Part shown: positions 5,666 to 10,021 of the stretch, in pieces | Numbering within the stretch: the first letter of the stretch is position 1 | How the letters are laid out: the number at the start of each line of letters is the position of its first letter | From: Mailhella sp. | Lineage (GTDB): Bacteria; Desulfobacterota; Desulfovibrionia; Desulfovibrionales; Desulfovibrionaceae | Reading direction: 5' to 3' | Length of the DNA: 10,021 nt | NCBI GenBank assembly: GCA_017411945.1 | Contig: JAFQPD010000061.1 | Span: 1 to 10,021, forward strand | The notes under the pieces: model-generated | What the model was told of the DNA's origin: nothing | Databases searched by the model: none | Seen by the model: the letters and a program-made list of their open reading frames with translations, nothing else | Position numbers and translations under genes: made by a program

Positions 5666-5708
5666 GTATCCTGTTCTCGATCCCATATTCCTTCGAGCTG
5701 GAGAAAGC

Positions 5709-6332
5709 ATGAAGCCCCTTTTGCGCATAGCCCCCATCGCCCTCTGCAGCCTTCTTTTCGGCTGCTCATGGCACTCCTTCGAAATCCCTTTTTTCGAGGA
5801 TGCCCCCTCTTCATCCGCCCCTAAAAAACAGGATGACGCATTCGAGAGCGTTGTAAAAGGCGGCGTTTCGCCTGAGGCCCGAAAACTGCTGGAAGAAGCG
5901 GAAAAATACTGGACAGCGAGCGGGGAATGCATCGATCCTGCAAAGGCCGTTGCCCTTCTGGACAGTGCCATCAAGGCCGATCCTCTGGACCACTCCCCCT
6001 ATCTTCTCAGGAGCCGCGCCCTTGCCGACCTCGGCTATCTGGACGACGCCTTCGACGACGCAACAAAAGCCATACGTCTTTCCCCCAGTGCTGAAGCCTA
6101 TGCCACGCGGGGCCTCATCTGCCTGAAGCAGAACCATCCCAAAGGGGCACAGCGTGATTTCGAATACGCTGTAACGCTGGATCCGAAAGAGCCTCTCGTC
6201 TACATCTATCGTGCCGGGGGTGCCTTTCTGGAAGGGAGAAAGGGGGAAGCCTGCGACGATCTGAAACAGGCCTGCGCCCTCGGCAGATGCCTGCCATGGG
6301 AAAAAGCTAAAAAAGAAAAGGTGTGTCGCTGA
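5709..6332 (+). CDS. TPR-repeat lipoprotein
   Basis: The 207-residue product begins with a lipoprotein signal peptide: a short basic start (MKPLLR), a hydrophobic stretch, and lipobox LFGC with the lipidated cysteine at 19. A low-complexity Ser/Pro linker follows. Residues of about 76-191 form tetratricopeptide repeats: LDSAIKADP with YLLRSRALADLGYLDDAFDDATKAIRLSP, then AYATRGLICLKQNHPKGAQRDFEYAVTLDP, then VYIYRAGGAFLEGRKGEACDDLKQACALG. The last repeat ends in a Cys-rich, basic tail (GRCLPWEKAKKEKVC), a form seen in small TPR lipoproteins of sulfate reducers. TPRs are protein-docking scaffolds, so it probably sits on a membrane facing the periplasm and binds a partner. The start at 5709 has GGAG at 5700-5703; an in-frame upstream start at 5652 would bury the signal peptide. 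The stop overlaps the glycerate kinase start by one base. Confidence 0.87.
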   Translation: MKPLLRIAPIALCSLLFGCSWHSFEIPFFEDAPSSSAPKKQDDAFESVVKGGVSPEARKLLEEAEKYWTASGECIDPAKAVALLDSAIKADPLDHSPYLLRSRALADLGYLDDAFDDATKAIRLSPSAEAYATRGLICLKQNHPKGAQRDFEYAVTLDPKEPLVYIYRAGGAFLEGRKGEACDDLKQACALGRCLPWEKAKKEKVCR

Positions 6333-7447
6333 TGAGAATTGTCATTGCCATGGATTCTTTCAAAGGGAGCATTTCCTCGCTTGAGGCCGCCGATGCCGTG
6401 CGTGAAGGCATACTCCGCGTCCATCCCGATGCCGACATAACAGCTCTGCCCCTTGCCGACGGAGGAGAAGGCACTGTTGACGCCCTCATCACCGGCCTTG
6501 GAGCTGAACGAGTGGACGCCGAAGTCTCCGGGCCCTTAGGGGAACCTGTTTCCGCAGGATACGGCCTGAAAGACGGGCTTGCCGTCATGGAGATGGCCGC
6601 CGCGGCAGGGCTTCCCCTCGTGCCTGCAGAAAAACGCGATGGCATTTCTGCCAGCACTTACGGGGTGGGAGAAATGATAGCCCACGCCCTGCGCAAGGGC
6701 TGCCGCCGCTTCGTCATGGGTATTGGCGGTTCTGCCACCACGGATGGCGGCATGGGCATGCTTCAGGCTCTGGGTTTCTCTTTTCGCGACAGAGATGGGA
6801 ATGAAGTAGGCCGGGGAGCCAGGGCTCTGGCTGACGTAACTTCCATCTCTGCGGAACATATCATGCCCGAACTGAGCGAAGCAGAATTCAGCATAGCCTG
6901 CGACGTGAACAATCCCCTCTGCGGCCCCCGCGGTTCTGCCGCTGTCTATGGCCCTCAGAAAGGCCTGCGCGACGTAGAGACTACAGATGCCCATATGGCG
7001 TCCTATGCCCGCATATGCACTGAATTCACAGGGAAGGACATGCGCGACTACCCCGGCGCCGGCGCCGCAGGCGGCCTCGGCTTCGGCTTCCTCACCTTCC
7101 TGAACGCCAGCCTGCATTCCGGCGTCGACCTCGTTCTGGACACTGTCGGCATAGACAGTGCTCTCACCGGTGCAGACATAGCCATTACCGGTGAAGGCCG
7201 CATCGATGCTCAGACGGCCATGGGCAAAGCTCCGGGCGGCGTGGCCAAACGGGCCAAGGCTCACGGATGCAGGGTCATCGCCTTTTCCGGCTGTGTCACC
7301 GACGATGCCCGCGCCGTGAACCAGCAGGGCATAGACGCCTTCTTCCCCATCATGCGTGCCCCGGTCAGTATGGAAGAAGCCCTGGACAAGAACAACGCCT
7401 TCCGCAACCTTGCCGATACCGCCGAACAGGTATTCCGCCTTCTGTAA
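6332..7447 (+). CDS. Glycerate kinase (GarK/GlxK family)
   Basis: The 371-residue enzyme phosphorylates D-glycerate with ATP, giving 2-phosphoglycerate in this family, which then enters lower glycolysis. The family landmarks are all present: DSFKG at 8-12, LADGGEGT at 41-48, GIGGSATTDGG at 130-140, DVNNPLCG at 191-198, the glycine-rich GAGAAGGLGFG at 242-252, and ITGEGRIDAQT at 285-295. Length is normal (about 375-380), and the chain looks intact. The ATG at 6332 shares its first base with the stop of the lipoprotein gene (TGATG), suggesting translational coupling. A GTG at 6323 is in frame but would add only three residues. No glyoxylate carboligase, tartronate semialdehyde reductase or glycerate transporter lies nearby, so the source of glycerate is not shown by the context. 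garK and glxK cannot be told apart here, so no symbol is given. Confidence 0.95.
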   Translation: MRIVIAMDSFKGSISSLEAADAVREGILRVHPDADITALPLADGGEGTVDALITGLGAERVDAEVSGPLGEPVSAGYGLKDGLAVMEMAAAAGLPLVPAEKRDGISASTYGVGEMIAHALRKGCRRFVMGIGGSATTDGGMGMLQALGFSFRDRDGNEVGRGARALADVTSISAEHIMPELSEAEFSIACDVNNPLCGPRGSAAVYGPQKGLRDVETTDAHMASYARICTEFTGKDMRDYPGAGAAGGLGFGFLTFLNASLHSGVDLVLDTVGIDSALTGADIAITGEGRIDAQTAMGKAPGGVAKRAKAHGCRVIAFSGCVTDDARAVNQQGIDAFFPIMRAPVSMEEALDKNNAFRNLADTAEQVFRLL

Positions 7448-7469
7448 CCTCTTTCCGAGAGAGTCCACC

Positions 7470-7883
7470 ATGAGCGACCATAACGAGCTTATCCACCACC
7501 TCTACCACGACAAGGACTATAACTGCGCCATCACCACACTGCTCTGCCTTGGCAAGGAATTTGGCGTGGAGATAAACCAGCAGGTTCTCGATTCTGCCGT
7601 ATGCCTGAACGGCGGAGGCCGCTTCCGCGCCCAGTGCGGGCTGGTGGAGGGAGCCCTCATGTTCATCGGCATCTGCGCCACCGCGCGCGGCATGAAGAAG
7701 AAAGACATGATGAAAATAGCCTATGGTTTCTGCGAAGGATTCACTGCTCGCTTCAGCTCCCTGCTCTGCCGCGACCTTCGCCCCGGAGGGTTCCAGAAAG
7801 ATGACCCGAAGCATATGTGCGAGCCGCTCACCAAGGAAACCGTAGCCTTCGCGGTAGACTACCTCAAACCGTATTTCTCCTAG
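7470..7883 (+). CDS. C_GCAxxG_C_C family redox-type protein
   Basis: The 137-residue protein fits the C_GCAxxG_C_C family, small cysteine-rich proteins of anaerobes with unknown function, often thought to be redox- or metal-related. The ordered landmarks are C19 (YNCAITTLL), the glycine-rich turn before C56 in CGLVEGALMFIG (the GCAxxG box), C100 in FSSLLCRDL, and C117 in HMCEPLTKETVAF. Five further cysteines (26, 45, 69, 88 and others nearby) make it unusually cysteine-rich for its size. There is no signal peptide or membrane segment, so it should be cytoplasmic. The ATG at 7470 follows GAGAG at about 7459-7463 and lies 22 nt after the glycerate kinase stop, so co-transcription is likely. A longer frame from 7356 would overlap the kinase and is unlikely. 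Transcription ends at a hairpin beginning about 16 nt after the stop. Confidence 0.85.
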   Translation: MSDHNELIHHLYHDKDYNCAITTLLCLGKEFGVEINQQVLDSAVCLNGGGRFRAQCGLVEGALMFIGICATARGMKKKDMMKIAYGFCEGFTARFSSLLCRDLRPGGFQKDDPKHMCEPLTKETVAFAVDYLKPYFS

Positions 7884-7899
7884 AACTGACCTCTGCACT

Positions 7900-7932
7900 A
7901 AAAAAGGCGCTCTCAAAAGGAACGCCTTTTTT
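7900..7932. terminator. Bidirectional intrinsic terminator between convergent genes
   Basis: AAAAAAGGCG (7900-7909) pairs perfectly with CGCCTTTTTT (7923-7932) around a 13-nt loop. The six A residues on one side and six T residues on the other let it end transcripts from both directions. It serves the C_GCAxxG_C_C gene (stop at 7883) and panF (stop at 7954 on the minus strand). Confidence 0.9.
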
Positions 7933-7953
7933 CATAGCCATGCAAAAGGGAAA

Positions 7954-9423
7954 TCACTCATCCCAGAAGATGCGCCGCACGTCTGGCCCGGCAGGATCGC
8001 CAAAACTATTCCCTGCCCAGAAGGCAACTAAGGAAAGAGCCAGAGTAGGAACTATGGCATGAACTCCGCCAAGCTGCACCTTGAATACGGAAATGAAAAT
8101 GAACACCGTAAGTCCTATGAGGATGGAAAAAACTGCACCTGCCGCATTAGCCTTCTTCCAGTACAGGCCAAGTATGATAGGCCACAGGAATACGGCTTCA
8201 AGTCCGCCGAAAGCGAAAAGGTTGATCCAGACCAGAAGCTCAGGAGGATTGAAGGAAGCCGCGAAGACAAGCACTCCAGCACATATGGTACACCCGAAGC
8301 TCATCCTATTGAGCTTCTTCGGAGAAATGCGCGAAGTGTCGTTCTTCAGACTGTAGCGGATATAGAGATCTTTAATAATAGCCGCTGACACTAGAAGGAG
8401 CATAGTGTCCACAGTGGACATGATGGCCGCCAGAGGTCCGGCAACGAACACACCAGCCCAGAACGGAGGAAGAAGATCAAGAATAAGTGAAGGGATGATA
8501 AGGTCTCCGGATTTCAGTCCGGGCATCACTGCCCTTCCGAGCACGCCGGCAAGATGCATGAAAAGGAGCAAGAATCCAATGATGAGCGTGCCCATGATCA
8601 TGGCATCATGCATGGACTTTGAATCTTTGTAGCCGAAGCAGCGCTGCGTGGTCTGAGGAAGGCCGAGTATGCCGAGGCCAACGAGAACCCAGAAAGAAAA
8701 AAGCATCGGCGCGGGCACTTTTCCGCCTGCCCCGGATGGAGCAATGAGGCCGGGATCTATGCCCTTCAGCGTCTGTATGCACTGGGTCATCCCTCCGCCT
8801 GCTTCAAGCACAGCCATGAATATCACCACAGAGGCCACTACCATGACTATGCCTTGAAGGGCATCAGTGAGCACCACTGCCCGGAAGCCTCCAACGGCTG
8901 TATATACCACCACCGTCACACCAAAAAGAACAAGGCCAGCTTCATACGGATATCCCGTGACAGCTTGGAACAGGCGGGCTCCGCCTATGAACTGAGCCAC
9001 CATGGAGGCCGCAAAAAATACGAGAAGAGCCATGGAACAGAGGATGACGACGACATCGCTCTTATACCGGGCATAAAGAAAATCTGTGATAGTGACAGCT
9101 CCAAGGCGTCGCCCAATGATGGCGAAACGCTTGCCCAGAACGCCGAGAGTCAGAAACGTCGTGGGCACCTGAATCATGGCAAGGAGCACCCATGCCAGGC
9201 CAAGACTGTAGGCAACCCCAGGTCCGCCGATAAAAGAACTGGCACTGGTATAGCTGGCGATGATGGTCATGGCCAGCACGAAGCCGCCCATGGAACGCCC
9301 GCCAATAAAATATTCCTCGACGGTATTGTGAGATGCACCGGATCTTGCCTTTTGCTGTGCCCAAACCGCAATGGCAAGTGTCAGGATAAGATAGCCTACT
9401 AGAGGAAAAAGCGCGGATATCAT
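7954..9423 (-). CDS. panF: Sodium/pantothenate symporter
   Basis: The 489-residue protein belongs to the sodium:solute symporter (SSS) family and imports pantothenate, the precursor of coenzyme A, with Na+ across the inner membrane. It follows E. coli PanF closely and in order, as recalled: EYFIGGRSMGGFVLAMT near residue 40, SASSFIGGPGVAYSLGLAWVLLAMIQ, VAQFIGGARL, YTAVGGFRAVVLTDALQG, FWVLVGLGILGLP, YKDSKSMHDA, LAAIMSTVDTMLLLVSAAIIKDLY, PPELLVWINLFAFGGLEAVFLWPIILGLYW and HAIVPTLALSLVAFWAGNSFG. About 13 hydrophobic spans are visible. The start codon overlaps the stop of the upstream yhdT-like gene in an ATGA, with a GGAGG-type site inside that gene's end, so the two are coupled. Length matches the family (about 483). 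Confidence 0.96.
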   Translation of the reverse strand: MISALFPLVGYLILTLAIAVWAQQKARSGASHNTVEEYFIGGRSMGGFVLAMTIIASYTSASSFIGGPGVAYSLGLAWVLLAMIQVPTTFLTLGVLGKRFAIIGRRLGAVTITDFLYARYKSDVVVILCSMALLVFFAASMVAQFIGGARLFQAVTGYPYEAGLVLFGVTVVVYTAVGGFRAVVLTDALQGIVMVVASVVIFMAVLEAGGGMTQCIQTLKGIDPGLIAPSGAGGKVPAPMLFSFWVLVGLGILGLPQTTQRCFGYKDSKSMHDAMIMGTLIIGFLLLFMHLAGVLGRAVMPGLKSGDLIIPSLILDLLPPFWAGVFVAGPLAAIMSTVDTMLLLVSAAIIKDLYIRYSLKNDTSRISPKKLNRMSFGCTICAGVLVFAASFNPPELLVWINLFAFGGLEAVFLWPIILGLYWKKANAAGAVFSILIGLTVFIFISVFKVQLGGVHAIVPTLALSLVAFWAGNSFGDPAGPDVRRIFWDE

Positions 9424-9701
9424 GCCTTGCCCTCCTCTTTTTCAGATTCGCCCTCCGGCTCATCTAACGGGATATCGGCAAAAAATTTTCTCACGACTAC
9501 CCACAAAATAAGAGTGACCACAGGATATCCGGCCACGCAGCTATAGAAAAACCACGCTGGAAGCCCCCAGATATAGCTGTATTCTTCGGGATCGCCAGAA
9601 CCAAGGCCAAAGGCAAACAGCGTCCACCAGAGAAAGAAAAAGACATAAAGGCCAAGCGTTATATACGCTTCACGGTCCGTCTGCTTAAACGCCTTGCTCA
9701 T
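9420..9701 (-). CDS. yhdT: YhdT family small membrane protein (DUF997)
   Basis: The 93-residue protein has two hydrophobic spans, roughly residues 14-34 (LGLYVFFFLWWTLFAFGLG) and 50-72 (FFYSCVAGYPVVTLILWVVV), joined by a short loop with PxW. It ends with RKFFADIPLDEPEGE, matching the R-x-I-Y/F-x-DIPLE end of E. coli YhdT, and then an acidic tail. In enterobacteria yhdT sits directly upstream of panF, as here, so it may assist the symporter, although its role is not known. Its stop overlaps the panF start by 4 nt. AGGAG lies 12 nt upstream of the start, with a second AGG nearer. A sigma-70-like promoter precedes it. Confidence 0.9.
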   Translation of the reverse strand: MSKAFKQTDREAYITLGLYVFFFLWWTLFAFGLGSGDPEEYSYIWGLPAWFFYSCVAGYPVVTLILWVVVRKFFADIPLDEPEGESEKEEGKA

Positions 9702-9722
9702 GGATAGTACCTGCTCCTGAAG

Positions 9723-9750
9723 ATTTTATCCTAGGGAGACAGTATGACAA
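9723..9750 (-). promoter_or_regulatory. Sigma-70-type promoter of yhdT-panF
   Basis: On the minus strand, TTGTCA (9745-9750) is followed after 16 nt by TAAAAT (9723-9728). Each matches five of six consensus bases. The -10 element lies about 22 nt before the yhdT start. No riboswitch-like fold or operator is evident around it. Confidence 0.65.
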
Positions 9751-9849
9751 AAAAAAATAAAGGGCAACGCAGCTGCATATCCGAAAAAGAAAACAAGCTT
9801 GGAAGCCAAGAGGGATTTGCCAGAAAAAACTTCCCACCTTCGTGACACC

Positions 9850-9901
9850 AAAAGCCCCGGCTCCGGTTAGCAGAAGGCTGGCTTGGGAGCGCGGGGCTTT
9901 T
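9850..9901. terminator. Second hairpin after 5S rRNA, bidirectional terminator-like
   Basis: AAAAGCCCCG (9850-9859) pairs with CGGGGCTTTT (9892-9901), and GCTCC (9860-9864) pairs with GGAGC (9886-9890) with a single bulged G at 9891. The loop is about 21 nt. With four A residues on one side and four T residues on the other, it can act on either strand. It lies just beyond the first rRNA terminator and also upstream of the yhdT promoter, insulating panF from rRNA transcription. Confidence 0.75.
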
Positions 9902-9908
9902 AAACGAC

Positions 9909-9934
9909 GAAAGGCCGTCGTAAGACGGCCTTTC
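9909..9934 (-). terminator. First hairpin after 5S rRNA, probable rRNA operon terminator
   Basis: On the minus strand, GAAAGGCCGTC, loop TTAC and GACGGCCTTTC form a perfect 11-bp stem starting about 10 nt past the 5S 3' end. The T run after it is short and broken (TTTCGTCGTTT), so the next hairpin probably supports it. Confidence 0.8.
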
Positions 9935-9943
9935 TAAAGAAAA

Positions 9944-10021
9944 CCTTGGCATCGGCCTACTTTCCCACACAAAAGTATGCAGTATCATGGGCGATGAAGA
10001 GCTTGACTGCCGAGTTCGGAA
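9944..10021 (-). rRNA. rrf: 5S ribosomal RNA, 3' part (5' end beyond window)
   Basis: Read on the minus strand, the sequence starts TTCCGAACTCGGCAGTCAAG, which is the conserved 5S loop B/C segment (CCGAACTC). It continues through CCCATGATACTGCATAC and TGTGGGAAAGTAGGCCGATG, the conserved loop D/E and GGGAAAGTAGG segment, and ends near CCAAGG, which would pair with the missing 5' end. About 78 of an expected 115-118 nt are present. The rest of the rRNA operon should lie beyond the right edge. Confidence 0.93.

Noticed and set aside
6536..7471. A 311-codon open frame on the minus strand, inside the glycerate kinase gene
   Set aside because: It is the antisense shadow of a gene with all family motifs intact, and its own translation resembles no domain I know.
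8854..9402. A 182-codon plus-strand frame inside panF
   Set aside because: It is antisense to a clear PanF coding frame and has low-complexity composition without a domain.
9731..9988. An 85-codon minus-strand frame beside yhdT
   Set aside because: It overlaps the 5S rRNA end, both hairpins and the promoter of yhdT, so it cannot be a real gene.

Overview
The window reads as ordinary chromosome of an anaerobic, sulfate-reducer-like deltaproteobacterium, most likely a member of the Desulfovibrionaceae. The clues are a Desulfovibrio-type hybrid cluster protein (Hcp) with a CX2CX8CX5C iron-sulfur motif, an S1 protein ending in a GDLLRQKF-type tail, and a C_GCAxxG_C_C family protein. Genes are moderately GC-rich, while one intergenic region is very AT-rich. 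The species assignment is inference; no alignment was run. There is no phage, insertion sequence or CRISPR array.

Layout. Positions 2-331 (+) are the 3' end of rpsA, closed by a strong intrinsic terminator. A CYTH-domain phosphohydrolase-like gene follows (447-938, +). Then comes hcp (1057-2601, +), preceded by a CRP/FNR-type palindrome that sits where a class II activator would bind, and followed closely by a DUF721/DciA-like gene (2640-3140, +). A perfect 38-nt palindrome and a second hairpin separate this block from a minus-strand tRNA-Ala(GGC) gene (3285-3360). Upstream of the tRNA on the minus strand is an orphan sensor-like protein with PAS-like and GAF-like regions and no output domain (3421-4611).

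A roughly 310-nt AT-rich divergent control region (4612-4923) holds several inverted repeats. It separates the sensor gene from a GntR/FadR-type regulator (4924-5568, +). Next is an apparent three-gene run on the plus strand: a TPR lipoprotein (5709-6332), a glycerate kinase overlapping it by one base (6332-7447), and a C_GCAxxG_C_C protein (7470-7883). A bidirectional terminator lies between this run and the convergent minus-strand yhdT-panF pair (9701 down to 7954), a pantothenate uptake operon whose two genes overlap by 4 nt. The window ends in the 3' part of a 5S rRNA gene on the minus strand, followed by two tandem hairpins.

How the genes work together. Most are independent housekeeping units: translation (S1, tRNA-Ala, 5S), nitrosative-stress defence (Hcp), three-carbon metabolism (glycerate kinase to 2-phosphoglycerate) and coenzyme A precursor uptake (PanF). 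I see no convincing new defence or mobile system. The parts most worth a second look are the divergent PAS/GAF sensor and GntR regulator with their shared operator-rich spacer, and the geometry of the hcp promoter.
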